64,000 nucleotides of DNA from CBDAPX01 sp965198725 (GCA_965198725.1 CBDAPX010000001.1:744001-808000), one strand, 5' to 3'. Positions 42,038-51,033 are shown, numbered from the stretch's first letter. The notes: generated by a model from the letters alone, not told the origin. Made by a program: numbers and translations.

Positions 42038-42137
42038 GATGTTGGATTGGGACGCGCCGACGGGCGGCTATCTGTTGACGGCCTGTTTGGCGACGGGCCG
42101 TTGGGCCGGTCGCCATGCCGCGGATTACATGGCCTGA
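42022..42137 (+). pseudogene. Out-of-frame C-terminal remainder of the flavoprotein
   Basis: After the five-G run, the other frame reads VFCAGEMLDWDAPTGG, then YLLTACLATGRWAGRHAA and stops at 42135-42137. This is the natural ending of the preceding flavoprotein. Removing one G restores a single frame of about 398 residues. The remainder overlaps the convergent GST gene by 13 bp, as expected of the intact gene end. Confidence 0.85.
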
Positions 42138-42730
42138 GCCGCCCGCGCCTGTGCCGCCTGATAGGCCGGGCGATTGCGCAGCCCCTTGGCATACGCCTTG
42201 ATCTTTGCGCTCTCGATCGGGAATTTCACAGAGAGTGCCCACGCAAAACAATGTACCGCGATGATATCTGCAATCGTCATTGTGTCGCCCATCAGGAACG
42301 GACCTTCCATCCGGCTTTCAAGCCGATCAAGGTTCCTTGAAAATTCCCAGCCGCAGCTTTGGATCACCTCGGGCACCCGCATTTCCTTTGGCAGGATAAA
42401 ACCATGTCGCGATACGTTCCACAAAAGCGCATCAAATTCGTCCAGGATCAGGTTAGTGATGGCGTCCTGCTGGGCCCGCTCCAGTGTGCCGGGCGGATGT
42501 GTCAGCACCGCATGTTTGTCGGCCAGATAGGTCATGATCGCCGTCGAATCGGTCAGCGTGGTGCCATCGACAATCAGGACCGGTATTTTCCCGGACGGGT
42601 TATACGCGCGGACCGGATCTGACCCCGGAGGGGATGGTTCCAGCTCATATTCGGCGCCGATTTCCTCTAACATCCACATGACCCGAAATGTGCGCGTTTG
42701 CGGAAACCCGATTAGTTTATACACCTGCAA
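42125..42730 (-). CDS. Glutathione S-transferase-family protein
   Basis: 201 residues. The N-terminal thioredoxin fold has the segment QTRTFRVMWMLEEIGAEYEL, the cis-Pro in GKIPVLIVDG, and the glutathione-contacting LTDSTAIMTYLAD (E/DSxAI motif, here DSTAI). The C-terminal helical domain has the capping GDTMTIADIIAV. It conjugates glutathione or acts in redox detoxification; the substrate is unknown. It lies 10 bp after holA in the same direction, as the last gene of a leftward leuS-lptE-holA-gst run. Confidence 0.9.
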   Translation of the reverse strand: MQVYKLIGFPQTRTFRVMWMLEEIGAEYELEPSPPGSDPVRAYNPSGKIPVLIVDGTTLTDSTAIMTYLADKHAVLTHPPGTLERAQQDAITNLILDEFDALLWNVSRHGFILPKEMRVPEVIQSCGWEFSRNLDRLESRMEGPFLMGDTMTIADIIAVHCFAWALSVKFPIESAKIKAYAKGLRNRPAYQAAQARAAQAM

Positions 42731-42740
42731 AACCCTTTCG

Positions 42741-43772
42741 TTATTGCCGCGACCTGGCCAGCATTGCCAGCCGGATCAAGGCGCGTTCCATGACGGCCAG
42801 TGCGGGGGCCGTTTGCCCAGCAGAACGCAGCTGCAAATCTGTATCGGTCAATTCGGTCAGCGCTGTTTCCAGCTTGGGCGCGCCCCAGTTCTGGGCCTGA
42901 CGCAGAATGCGGTCCCGCCTGGGGCCAAAAACAGGTGGGCGAAGCTTTGCGATGCCCGCGGCAGCACTCCCGTCGGCAGAAACAGCTGTATAAAGCATGC
43001 GAAAGTGCCGCGTTGCCCCAATGCACAGGCTAACCGCGTTGGTGCCTTGCGCCTCTAGCCGTTGCAGCAGAGGACCGATGGCATCTGACCGCGCCTCGGC
43101 CACGGCATTCAGGACATCATCCAAATCCGCCTCGGTCGATTTCGGCGCACAGGCCTCTATGTCTTCGATGCTGAGCGGGCTGGTGTCCCCGCGTTTGTAG
43201 AGGGCGATCTTCTCAAGCGTTTGCTGGAAATCCCCGAGCCCCAAAGCACGCGATAGATCGGTGAGGGCCGTCATGCTGTCGTTCGAGACATTGGCCAACC
43301 CGGCGGCCTGCAGGCTGCGCGCGATTTCGTCCCGTGTCGGCGGATCGTCGTAAAGGCCTGCGGCATATGCGTTTTTGTGGCCTTCAAACAGCTTGCGCAG
43401 TTTTGAAGACGGTTTCAGCTGTCCAGCCGCCACGACAATTTGCGCGTCCCCCGGTTGCCAGTCTTCGACCGCCGCAGTCACAGCCGGGGCAATGGCGTCT
43501 GTTGCGTCTTCAACGAAAACGGCCCGTGGACCGGGAAAGAATCCAACGGCCTTCACCGCGTCCAGCAAGGCTGCCGCATCTTTGCGCAGATCGCCGCCAG
43601 CCAAGCGTGTCAGGCGCATTTCCTCTTCGGCATTTGGGCCCAGCAACGCGGCCAACAGCTTTTGCCGAGACAACGCCACACGCATCGCGTCCGCCCCATA
43701 AATCAAGATTCCGGTGCGCTCTGCCTCAGGAGCGGAAAAATATCCCCGCGCTGCGGCACCCGCCAGCTTCAC
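42741..43772 (-). CDS. holA: DNA polymerase III delta subunit HolA
   Basis: 343 residues. The clamp-loader delta subunit opens the beta sliding clamp. The N-terminal AAA-like region lacks a functional Walker A, as expected. Seen are ILIYGADAMRVALSRQKLL, LLDAVKAVGFFPGPRAVFVED and the C-terminal collar segment with RHFRMLY and GPRRDRILRQAQNW. The start overlaps the lptE stop by four bases. The leuS-lptE-holA order is widespread in proteobacteria, which supports the call. Confidence 0.92.
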   Translation of the reverse strand: MKLAGAAARGYFSAPEAERTGILIYGADAMRVALSRQKLLAALLGPNAEEEMRLTRLAGGDLRKDAAALLDAVKAVGFFPGPRAVFVEDATDAIAPAVTAAVEDWQPGDAQIVVAAGQLKPSSKLRKLFEGHKNAYAAGLYDDPPTRDEIARSLQAAGLANVSNDSMTALTDLSRALGLGDFQQTLEKIALYKRGDTSPLSIEDIEACAPKSTEADLDDVLNAVAEARSDAIGPLLQRLEAQGTNAVSLCIGATRHFRMLYTAVSADGSAAAGIAKLRPPVFGPRRDRILRQAQNWGAPKLETALTELTDTDLQLRSAGQTAPALAVMERALIRLAMLARSRQ

Positions 43773-44260
43773 TGATCAGCGTCCCAGTTGGTATAGAGAT
43801 CTCTGGTGATCTGATCTGCGAGAATGACCATCAAGCGCCGCCGCGCGTCGCGTTCTGCAGACAGTGTTTCCACCGTTGAACCGGTTGCGGAATACCCCGT
43901 GAAGTTTTGGGCGGTGTTGGTGAAAATGGGTTCGTCCGCGCCCATTGGGATCACACCATAGGCGACAACGCCGGTCACGCTGTAGCGTGTAATCGACCCG
44001 GTCTCCGTGACGGCCAGCCCTTCGCTTTCAATCTCGAGCGCAAAGTTCAACCGATAGTTCGGATTGGTGGCTTGTCCCAGACGCTGTTCCAGCTCTTGGA
44101 CGAGGATATAGGAATCCGCGTTGCTTGGTTCGCCGACCAGAAGCTGCCCGCGCAGTTCTGCCCCGGCGCCTCCGGTCGCATAGGTCGGTTCAAACCCGCA
44201 TCCCGCCAGAAAGAGCACTGGCAGGGTCCCTAGAATAAAGCGACGATCAAATGACGACAT
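43769..44260 (-). CDS. lptE: LPS-assembly lipoprotein LptE
   Basis: 163 residues. A lipobox at the N-terminus (LFLAGCGFEPTY) gives a lipidated Cys near residue 21 and the GFxP start typical of LptE. It is an outer-membrane plug for the LptD channel that inserts lipopolysaccharide. The body is beta-rich and ends in RRLMVILADQITRDL. The gene lies between leuS (14-bp overlap) and holA (4-bp overlap), the conserved context of LptE. Confidence 0.9.
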   Translation of the reverse strand: MSSFDRRFILGTLPVLFLAGCGFEPTYATGGAGAELRGQLLVGEPSNADSYILVQELEQRLGQATNPNYRLNFALEIESEGLAVTETGSITRYSVTGVVAYGVIPMGADEPIFTNTAQNFTGYSATGSTVETLSAERDARRRLMVILADQITRDLYTNWDADQ

Positions 44261-46814
44261 TCACGATCCGGCCGGGAACAACGATGACCTTTTTGGGCTG
44301 GGCCCCATCCAGCGCCTTGGCCACAGCTTCGACCGCCAGAGCGATTTTTTCAACCTCTGCTTTGTCCATATCCTTGGGCACGTTGATCTCAGCCCGCCGT
44401 TTGCCATTGACCTGAACGGGCAAAGTCACGGTGGCTTCGACCAACATCGCTTCATCTGCGACCGGGAAGGGCGCCATGGCTACCAGCCCCTCGCCACCCA
44501 GCATGTCCCACAGGTTTTCGGACAGGTGCGGTGTCATGGGGGCCATCAACTGGGCCAGCGTTTTCAACGCGTCCTGCTTTGCGGTACCGCCCGCCTTTGA
44601 CTTCGCAATGGCGTTGGTAAAGGCGTAAAGCTTGGCGATCGACGCGTTAAAGTCAAAGCTTTCCAGCCCCAGCGTGACATCCCGAATGGCTTTGTGCATT
44701 TCGCGGGCCAGTTCGGTATCCGCCCTCTCATTTGCCGGTGCGTCTTTGTCTAGCTCGGCGGCGAGGCGATACACTCGGCTGAGATGTTTGAAAGCGGCCT
44801 CGGCCCCGGCGGCGGTCCATTCCACGTCCCGATCCGGCGGGCTGTCGGACAACACAAACCAGCGTGCCGTGTCTGCCCCGAAATTCTCAATGATGCTGAG
44901 CGGGTCAACCACGTTGTTTTTGGATTTCGACATTTTGGCCGATGGAATGACCTCTACTGCACGCCCGTCTTCTTTCAGGAACGCGCCGCCATCGCGCAGC
45001 TCGACCTCTTCGGGGTAGTGATAGACCGGGCGGCCGTCGCTTTCCCGCGTCGTTTTATAGATCGCATGGGTCACCATGCCTTGCGTGAACAGCGCATCAA
45101 ACGGCTCAATTGCCTTTTTCGGCAGGTGACCGGTGATATGCATCGCCCGGGCAAAGAACCGGGAATAGAGCAGGTGCAGAATCGCATGTTCGATCCCGCC
45201 GATATACTGATCAACATTCATCCAGTAATCGGCTTCGGCCTGATCCGTGGGCGTTTCGGCCCGTGGCGCGGTGAACCGGGCATAATACCATGACGAATCG
45301 ACAAAGGTATCCATCGTGTCGGTTTCACGTTTGGCCGGCGCACCACAGGACGGGCAGGGTACGTCGCGCCACGTCGGATGCCGATCCAGCGGGTTGCCCG
45401 GCACCGAAAAGTCGATTGGCTTGTTCCCATCGTCATAGGGAAGCTCGACCGGCAGGTTTTCCTTCTTTTCGGGCACAACTCCGCAGGTGTCGCAATAAAC
45501 GACCGGGATCGGACATCCCCAATAGCGTTGGCGGCTAAGCCCCCAATCGCGCAGGCGGTACTTGGTCTGACCTTTGCCAAGCTCTTTGGCTTCGAACCAG
45601 TCGATGGTCTTGTCGATGCCGTCTTGGCTGGTGGTTTCGCCAAGGCCGGCAAAGTGATCGATATAGACGACCTTTTCCGACTTGGCCGGGACAAGCGCCT
45701 CGGTCTCGATGGGGCTGTCGTCGCCCGGCATGTGAAAGGCGGGTACGACGTTCAGACCGTATTTACGCGCAAAATCAAGGTCGCGTTGGTCATGTGCCGG
45801 GCAGGCATATACTGCGCCGGTGCCGTATTCCATCAGGACAAAGTTACCGACCCAGACCGGCAATTCCTGATCCGGCCAAACCGGGTGGCGCACCGTGATG
45901 CCGGTATCGATCCCTTTCTTTTCGGCCTTTTCCATGGCCGCCTCGGTGGTGTCCATCTTGCGGGTTTCCGCAATGAAATCAGCCAATTCAGGGCGCGACT
46001 CGGCCAGTTCACGGGACAATGGGTGCTCGGGCGAGATTGCCAAGAAGCTTGCGCCGCGCAACGTATCGGGGCGGGTCGAGTAACACAGGATGGCTTCGCC
46101 GCCATCCGTGCGTGCAAACGGGATTTCGATGCCCCGGCTCTGGCCAATCCAGTTTTCCTGCATGACCCGAACCTTGGCGGGCCAATCGTCCAAACCGTCC
46201 AACGCGTCGAGCAATTCTTCGGCCATGCTGGAGATGTCAAAGAACCATTGTGTCAGCTCGCGTCGCTCGACCTCTGCCCCGGATCGCCAGCCTTTGCCGT
46301 CAATAACCTGTTCGTTGGCCAGAACGGTCATATCAACCGGGTCCCAGTTGACGACAGCATTTTTGCGATAGACCAACCCGGCCTCTAACATGTCGAGGAA
46401 CAGGGCCTGTTGCTGACCGTAATATTCCGGGTCACAGGTGGCGAATTCCCGCGACCAGTCGATGGATAGGCCCAGCGGTTTCATCTGGTCCTTCATCCTG
46501 GCGATGTTGCCATAGGTCCAGTCCTTGGGGTGGCCGCCAGAGGCCATCGCCGCGTTTTCGGCGGGCATGCCAAATGCGTCCCAGCCCATCGGGTGCAGTA
46601 CGCTGTGACCGGTGGCCAGTTTGTGGCGCGCGATCACGTCGCCCATCGTGTAGTTGCGGACATGCCCCATGTGGATGCGCCCGGACGGATATGGGAACAT
46701 CTCTAACACATAATACTTGGGTTTATCGTTCGACCGGACGGCCCTGAAAATCCCGGCCTGATCCCAGGCTTCCTGCCATTTGGCTTCGATCTCGGCAGCT
46801 GTGTAACGCGACAT
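44247..46814 (-). CDS. leuS: Leucyl-tRNA synthetase
   Basis: 855 residues, class I. The HIGH motif is in FPYPSGRIHMGHVRNY and the KMSKS motif in AKMSKSKNNVVDPL. The CP1 editing domain (about 220-420) includes the TxRPDT-type CYSTRPDTLRGASF, and the C-terminal anticodon and LeuRS domains are complete. It charges tRNA-Leu in the cytosol. The start at 46814 gives the usual MSRYTAAEIEAKW N-terminus; an ATG eight codons upstream (46838) abuts a terminator hairpin. Neither has a strong ribosome site. Confidence 0.96.
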   Translation of the reverse strand: MSRYTAAEIEAKWQEAWDQAGIFRAVRSNDKPKYYVLEMFPYPSGRIHMGHVRNYTMGDVIARHKLATGHSVLHPMGWDAFGMPAENAAMASGGHPKDWTYGNIARMKDQMKPLGLSIDWSREFATCDPEYYGQQQALFLDMLEAGLVYRKNAVVNWDPVDMTVLANEQVIDGKGWRSGAEVERRELTQWFFDISSMAEELLDALDGLDDWPAKVRVMQENWIGQSRGIEIPFARTDGGEAILCYSTRPDTLRGASFLAISPEHPLSRELAESRPELADFIAETRKMDTTEAAMEKAEKKGIDTGITVRHPVWPDQELPVWVGNFVLMEYGTGAVYACPAHDQRDLDFARKYGLNVVPAFHMPGDDSPIETEALVPAKSEKVVYIDHFAGLGETTSQDGIDKTIDWFEAKELGKGQTKYRLRDWGLSRQRYWGCPIPVVYCDTCGVVPEKKENLPVELPYDDGNKPIDFSVPGNPLDRHPTWRDVPCPSCGAPAKRETDTMDTFVDSSWYYARFTAPRAETPTDQAEADYWMNVDQYIGGIEHAILHLLYSRFFARAMHITGHLPKKAIEPFDALFTQGMVTHAIYKTTRESDGRPVYHYPEEVELRDGGAFLKEDGRAVEVIPSAKMSKSKNNVVDPLSIIENFGADTARWFVLSDSPPDRDVEWTAAGAEAAFKHLSRVYRLAAELDKDAPANERADTELAREMHKAIRDVTLGLESFDFNASIAKLYAFTNAIAKSKAGGTAKQDALKTLAQLMAPMTPHLSENLWDMLGGEGLVAMAPFPVADEAMLVEATVTLPVQVNGKRRAEINVPKDMDKAEVEKIALAVEAVAKALDGAQPKKVIVVPGRIVNVVI

Positions 46815-46838
46815 GGGTACGGTTTTGTCCTTTGACAT

Positions 46839-46863
46839 GAAAACGCCGGGCAAGGGCCCGGCG
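46839..46863 (-). terminator. Probable terminator between the DUF3576 gene and leuS
   Basis: On the reverse strand CGCCGGGC and GCCCGGCG (46856-46863 with 46844-46851) form an 8-bp stem with a four-base loop, followed by four T residues. It lies 29 bp beyond the DUF3576 stop and just before the alternative leuS start, so it may separate or attenuate the two genes. Confidence 0.6.
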
Positions 46864-46891
46864 CTGTATTAATAAGGTTTCGCCGCAGGCG

Positions 46892-47377
46892 CTAGAGGTT
46901 GTTGTCAGCGATGCGCAACTGGCGTGCGCGCGATAGAATGGCGTCTTCAACCGCGCGCGAGGTTGCCGCACTGACCGGTCCGCTTTGGCTTTGCAGGGAC
47001 ACACGCAAGGCGCGCGCCTCTAACGCGGGGTCTGTAATGTGCACTGTGGCGCGATACGAACGCCCACCGCCCGGCGGTGTTCCATACCCGGTGACAATGA
47101 CACCGGTGAACGGGTCGACCGTTTGGATCGGCAGAAAGCTCAGAACATCCAGACTGGCGGCCCAGATATACTTATTTACGCTGACAGTTACTTCATCGGT
47201 GCTTGGTGCGAAGATGTCCCAGATGGTTGATGTGCCAACTTCGTCGATCTCACTCGGATTGCCGCCAATCAGGTCTGGATCATAGGTGCCGGACGCCAAG
47301 CTGGTTCTGCTGGCGGAGGTACATGCCGACATCCCAGCAACCACTAACAGTAAACCAACTATCCTAGTCACGCGCAT
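46892..47377 (-). CDS. DUF3576 lipoprotein
   Basis: 161 residues. A signal peptide with a lipobox (VVAGMSACTS) lipidates Cys at about 19. The mature protein carries TIWDIFAPSTDEVTVSVNKY and TVDPFTGVIVTGYGTPPGG, the hallmark of the alphaproteobacterial DUF3576 family, which lies next to leuS in many genomes. Function is unknown; location at the outer-membrane inner leaflet is inferred from the lipobox. Confidence 0.88.
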   Translation of the reverse strand: MRVTRIVGLLLVVAGMSACTSASRTSLASGTYDPDLIGGNPSEIDEVGTSTIWDIFAPSTDEVTVSVNKYIWAASLDVLSFLPIQTVDPFTGVIVTGYGTPPGGGRSYRATVHITDPALEARALRVSLQSQSGPVSAATSRAVEDAILSRARQLRIADNNL

Positions 47378-47657
47378 ACCGCAGGCTTTCTTTAGACCTT
47401 ATTGTTGGGCAACAGTCCTAGCCAAGCATGGTGCTTGCGACAAGGAGATAATGGCCCAATGAGCGCGACGTCTCGGCAATCTTGTTGCGCGCCCGGCGGG
47501 ACACTGTGGCATCCTTGCACCAACTTTGTGGCCAAACGATGCAAACCCTCGGCAGCGACTTGCGAATTGGCCGCGAAAGCCTCAACACGTCTCCCATACT
47601 CAGGCTCGTACCCTGTCGGGGCAGTTTGGGCTGGAAAATGAAACCGAGGGAAAAATC
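47378..47657. other. Intergenic region upstream of the porin gene
   Basis: 280 bp between divergent genes. It should contain the strong porin promoter and a long mRNA leader, but I could not pick -35/-10 boxes with confidence. A weak repeat TGTTG-GG-CAACA lies at 47403-47414. The ribosome site GAGGGAA precedes the porin ATG. A 79-codon forward frame here has no family resemblance. Confidence 0.4.
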
Positions 47658-48665
47658 ATGAAAAAGATTCTCTTCGCGACGACTGCTCTGGTTGCCACAG
47701 CTGGCATGGCCGCAGCGGAAATCAACTTCAGCGGTTTCGGCCGCTTTGGTCTGCGTTACCAAGAAAACAATCTCGATGTTGAAGGCGAACAGGAAACATT
47801 CCTGGAAAGCCGCTTCCGTGTAAACATCGACATCTCGGCTGAGTCGGACGAAGGCGTTCGCTTCTCGGCTCGTGTTCGTATGCAAACTGACGACTCCGGT
47901 TTTGTTGGTACAGGCGACGCCGCACGTTTGAACGCAGCACGCTTCTCGGCTGAAGCCGGTGGTCTGCGTATCGACGTTGGTAACGCTGCTGGCGCGATCG
48001 ACAACTTGCCGAACTACTACGGTGACGAACCAGGCCTGTCGAACTTCGTTGGTCAGTACTCGGGTGTTGACTACGGCTTCACCGGTTACTCCTCCGGTTC
48101 GTCGTCTGTTCCACAGACTCTGTACGCACGCTATGCATTCGACGCATTCGCCGTTGCAGCATCGTACACAACCACCAGCTACACAACTTCGACCACCACA
48201 GCCATCGTTGACGACCGCATGGGCGGTTTCGTGCTGGAAGACACAAACACGATCACTGAAAACGACGATCGTTGGGACATCCACTTCGCTTACTCGGGCG
48301 ACACATTCACTGTTGCCCTGGGCTACGGTGAAAACGGCGACGACAGCTTGCTGGTTGGTACTGCAAACTTCGGTTTCGGCCCTGCGAACATCACTGTGTT
48401 CCTGGCTGACGACGACATCGACGGCGACGACGCGGAAAGCGGCCTGGCCTACGGTATCTCCGGTTCGTTTGAAGTTGGCGCAGCAACCGACATCACCTTC
48501 GCTTACGGTGACGGTGAAGGCGACAGCGACACACGTAACATCGGTATCGGCTTCATCCACGACCTGGGTGGCGGCGTATCGCTTCGCGGTGGTATCGGCG
48601 AGTCCAAATCGGGCGACGCAGACGGCCGTCTGCTGGGTGACCTCGGCGTTCGCTTCAACTTCTAA
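47658..48665 (+). CDS. Outer-membrane porin (Gram-negative porin, alphaproteobacterial type)
   Basis: 335 residues. Signal peptide MKKILFATTALVATAG with cleavage after AAA, then INFSGFGRFGLRYQEN, the first beta strand of Rhodobacter-type porins. Alternating beta strands and Asp-rich turns continue to a C-terminal LGVRFNF, with the terminal Phe needed for barrel assembly. The gene is strongly codon-biased (GGT, GTT, AAC, GAC, CTG preferred), unlike its neighbours, indicating very high expression. This bias creates long false frames on both strands. It is monocistronic, with a strong terminator. Confidence 0.93.
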   Translation: MKKILFATTALVATAGMAAAEINFSGFGRFGLRYQENNLDVEGEQETFLESRFRVNIDISAESDEGVRFSARVRMQTDDSGFVGTGDAARLNAARFSAEAGGLRIDVGNAAGAIDNLPNYYGDEPGLSNFVGQYSGVDYGFTGYSSGSSSVPQTLYARYAFDAFAVAASYTTTSYTTSTTTAIVDDRMGGFVLEDTNTITENDDRWDIHFAYSGDTFTVALGYGENGDDSLLVGTANFGFGPANITVFLADDDIDGDDAESGLAYGISGSFEVGAATDITFAYGDGEGDSDTRNIGIGFIHDLGGGVSLRGGIGESKSGDADGRLLGDLGVRFNF

Positions 48666-48690
48666 TTCTGAAGTTAAGCGCAAAAATAGA

Positions 48691-48719
48691 GGGGCGGGTC
48701 GTTTGACCTGCCCCTTTTT
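48691..48719 (+). terminator. Rho-independent terminator after the porin gene
   Basis: A 10-bp stem with one G-T pair (48691-48700 with 48705-48714, loop GTTT) is followed by five T residues. Confidence 0.9.
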
Positions 48720-48770
48720 CTTGTCCGCGAACATGATATCTGTGCCCTGAACAAACAGGCGGAGCCATTC

Positions 48771-49439
48771 ATGTCGTTGGCAGAGATTACGTCCCAAATC
48801 GCAAAGGCCGAAGCCGCAGCCGATTGTGCCGCAGGATCAGTTAAGCTGATCGCGGTGTCCAAGGTACAGCCGGTCGAACGCGTCGAGGCTGTCTTGCAGG
48901 ACGGTCACCGCGTCTTTGGCGAGAATCGGGTGCAGGAAGCCGCTGGAAAGTGGCCTGCGTTTCGCGAGCGTTACGACGATATTGATCTGCACCTGATCGG
49001 TCCCTTGCAAACCAACAAGGCGCGGCAGGCCATGGAACTGGCACAATCCATTCATTCGGTGGACCGCCCCAAACTGGCTAAAACGCTCGCCCGTTTGGCG
49101 CAAGAGTTGGGGCAGTGTCCGGCGCTTTTTGTTCAGGTGAACACCGGGGAAGAGCCGCAAAAGGCGGGAATACTACCGTCTGACGCCGACGCATTCGTCG
49201 CGGAATGCCGGGCGCTGGATCTGCCAATACAGGGGTTGATGTGCATCCCGCCGGTCGAAGAAGAACCGGCATTGCATTTCGCGTTGTTGGCAAAGATTGC
49301 TGCGCGCAACGGTTTGACAGGTTTGTCGATGGGGATGAGCAGTGATTTCGAAAGCGCGATTGCTCTGGGTGCCACGCATGTGCGCGTTGGCAGCGCGATC
49401 TTTGGGGCGCGGGTTCCGGGGGCGACCGCCGCCCTTTGA
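48771..49439 (+). CDS. YggS/PROSC-family PLP-binding protein
   Basis: 222 residues with an alanine-racemase-like TIM barrel. The PLP lysine is in KLIAVSKVQP, followed by FGENRVQEAAGKW, LHLIGPLQTNKAR and the phosphate-binding GLSMGMSSDFESAIALGATHVRVGSAIFG. Members maintain vitamin B6 and amino-acid balance rather than catalysing a known reaction. Single gene between the porin terminator and the convergent L,D-transpeptidase. Confidence 0.93.
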   Translation: MSLAEITSQIAKAEAAADCAAGSVKLIAVSKVQPVERVEAVLQDGHRVFGENRVQEAAGKWPAFRERYDDIDLHLIGPLQTNKARQAMELAQSIHSVDRPKLAKTLARLAQELGQCPALFVQVNTGEEPQKAGILPSDADAFVAECRALDLPIQGLMCIPPVEEEPALHFALLAKIAARNGLTGLSMGMSSDFESAIALGATHVRVGSAIFGARVPGATAAL

Positions 49440-49453
49440 TCCAATGCGGCAAA

Positions 49454-49945
49454 TCAAACAATAAGACGGGTTTGAAATCGGATCCTTGGGGCGATCCAGC
49501 GCAGATCCGCCCGAGATAAGGCGATGCACCCTTCCGTGGGGTATCCCGGTCGCCGCCATTGATGCACAAAAATGGCAGAACCCCGCCCCGGCACAGCATA
49601 TGGCCAGTTCCAGTCGGTCAACAGGATCAGGTCATAGAGCGGATCGGCCCGACGCAGCACCTCGTGGCCATACTTATGCGGATGTCGGACCATCATGTTG
49701 TAATCCGGGTCTTTCACATCATCAGACCACAGATCACAGGGTCCGATGGGCACAGCCCAATCCGTGGGGCGGGCCATGCGTTCGGGGCGATACAGCATGC
49801 CGACAATCCGATGGACGCCCTTTGGTGTGGCCCCGTCGCCTTCGCGTTTTCTGTCCGTCACGCCGTCTTTGCCAATGGAACAAGGCAGAAGCCGCCCCAT
49901 GAAACGCAAACCCTTGGGTGTCAGCACCATGTCAAACGGTGTCAC
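49454..49945 (-). CDS. L,D-transpeptidase-family (YkuD-type) protein
   Basis: 163 residues. The catalytic segment is AIFVHQWRRPGYPTEGCIALSRADL, with the His and the active-site Cys near residue 140 (HxnTxGC). There is no signal peptide and the domain is near minimal in length, as in the COG3786-type group. Canonical members crosslink peptidoglycan in the periplasm, so lack of an obvious export signal is notable. It overlaps ribA by ATGA and is therefore cotranslated with a riboflavin gene. Confidence 0.85.
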   Translation of the reverse strand: MTPFDMVLTPKGLRFMGRLLPCSIGKDGVTDRKREGDGATPKGVHRIVGMLYRPERMARPTDWAVPIGPCDLWSDDVKDPDYNMMVRHPHKYGHEVLRRADPLYDLILLTDWNWPYAVPGRGSAIFVHQWRRPGYPTEGCIALSRADLRWIAPRIRFQTRLIV

Positions 49946-51033
49946 AGCAAATGCCCGGACTTTTGAGCTTTCACGGCGAGGTAGTTACGGTTGTGTTCGC
50001 CCACCCCGACCTTCAGCGGCACGCGCTCGGCCACAGAAATACCGGTATTTTCCATCATCTGGATTTTCTTGGGATTGTTCGTCAGCAAGCGCACAGATTT
50101 GAAACCAAGAGTTTTCAGGATATCCGCGCCCAACCGGAAATCGCGTTCGTCGTCTTCAAAGCCCAGTCTGTGGTTGGCCTCGACTGTGTCGAATCCTTGG
50201 TCCTGCAAGCTGTAAGCGCGCATTTTGTTGGTCAGGCCGATGCCGCGCCCTTCTTGTTGTAGATAGAGCAAGACGCCCGCACCCTCGGCCCCCATCTGAT
50301 GCAACGCGGCCCGCAGCTGGGGGCCGCAATCGCATTTCAAACTACCCAGAACATCGCCCGTGAAACAAGCCGAATGCAGCCGGGCCAGCACCGGTTGGCT
50401 GCGATCCGGGCGTCCGATCTCGATAGCGTAATGTTCTTCGCCGCCATCCTCGGGCCGGTAAATGTGCAGCCGACCGGCTTCAGCCGCCTCGATCGGCAGC
50501 CGCGCATGGACGACCGGGTGCAGCGGGCTGCGTTCCAGCATCACCGGTGCGGCGCGCGCATGGTCAATACGTGTCAGGCCGTGTTCGCCCGCAAAAATCC
50601 TGCCGTTCTCCAATGGAACGGTCAGAACGGACGGCAACAGGCGTGCCGTCTTTGTCAACGCGATGGCCAACCGGTGCAGCGTCGCATCCCCGTCGCGTTC
50701 ACTGCGCAAGGGACCTTTCATCGGGGCGTTCAAGTCGTCGGAGGGATCAGCAATGGACTGAACCCAGGACATATCCGCGTCCGCGGGCACCAGAACCCGG
50801 GCCAGGTCACCGTCATAAGCGCGCGCCTTCAGCGTATCGGCGCGACGGGATGTGATGCCCAAAACCAGGTTTTCTGACACTTGCCGAAAGTCGTTCAACC
50901 GATCCTGGGACAGCGTTTCCGACGCCAGAACCAGAATCGCGGCGTCCCCATGATCAACGACAATCGGCACGCCCATGCGCAAATCAGCCCGAGCGCGGGC
51001 CAGCAACTCAGTAATATCCGGGAACAGGCTCAT
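49942..51033 (-). CDS. ribA: GTP cyclohydrolase II with degenerate N-terminal domain
   Basis: 363 residues. The C-terminal half is RibA: RLHSACFTGDVLGSLKCDCGPQL with the three zinc cysteines, LYLQQEGRGIGLTNKMRAY, and VEANHRLGFEDDERDF. It opens GTP to the pyrimidine precursor of riboflavin. The N-terminal roughly 160 residues align in outline with a RibB (DHBP synthase) fold but lack the acidic EDRENEGD signature, so it is a vestigial, probably inactive domain. A separate RibB should exist elsewhere. ATG at 51033; an in-frame GTG precedes it. Confidence 0.92.
   Translation of the reverse strand: MSLFPDITELLARARADLRMGVPIVVDHGDAAILVLASETLSQDRLNDFRQVSENLVLGITSRRADTLKARAYDGDLARVLVPADADMSWVQSIADPSDDLNAPMKGPLRSERDGDATLHRLAIALTKTARLLPSVLTVPLENGRIFAGEHGLTRIDHARAAPVMLERSPLHPVVHARLPIEAAEAGRLHIYRPEDGGEEHYAIEIGRPDRSQPVLARLHSACFTGDVLGSLKCDCGPQLRAALHQMGAEGAGVLLYLQQEGRGIGLTNKMRAYSLQDQGFDTVEANHRLGFEDDERDFRLGADILKTLGFKSVRLLTNNPKKIQMMENTGISVAERVPLKVGVGEHNRNYLAVKAQKSGHLL

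Noticed and set aside
47418..48797. 459-codon reverse frame and a 263-codon shifted forward frame across the porin
   Set aside because: They result from the porin's extreme codon bias; neither has a start signal or protein-like composition.
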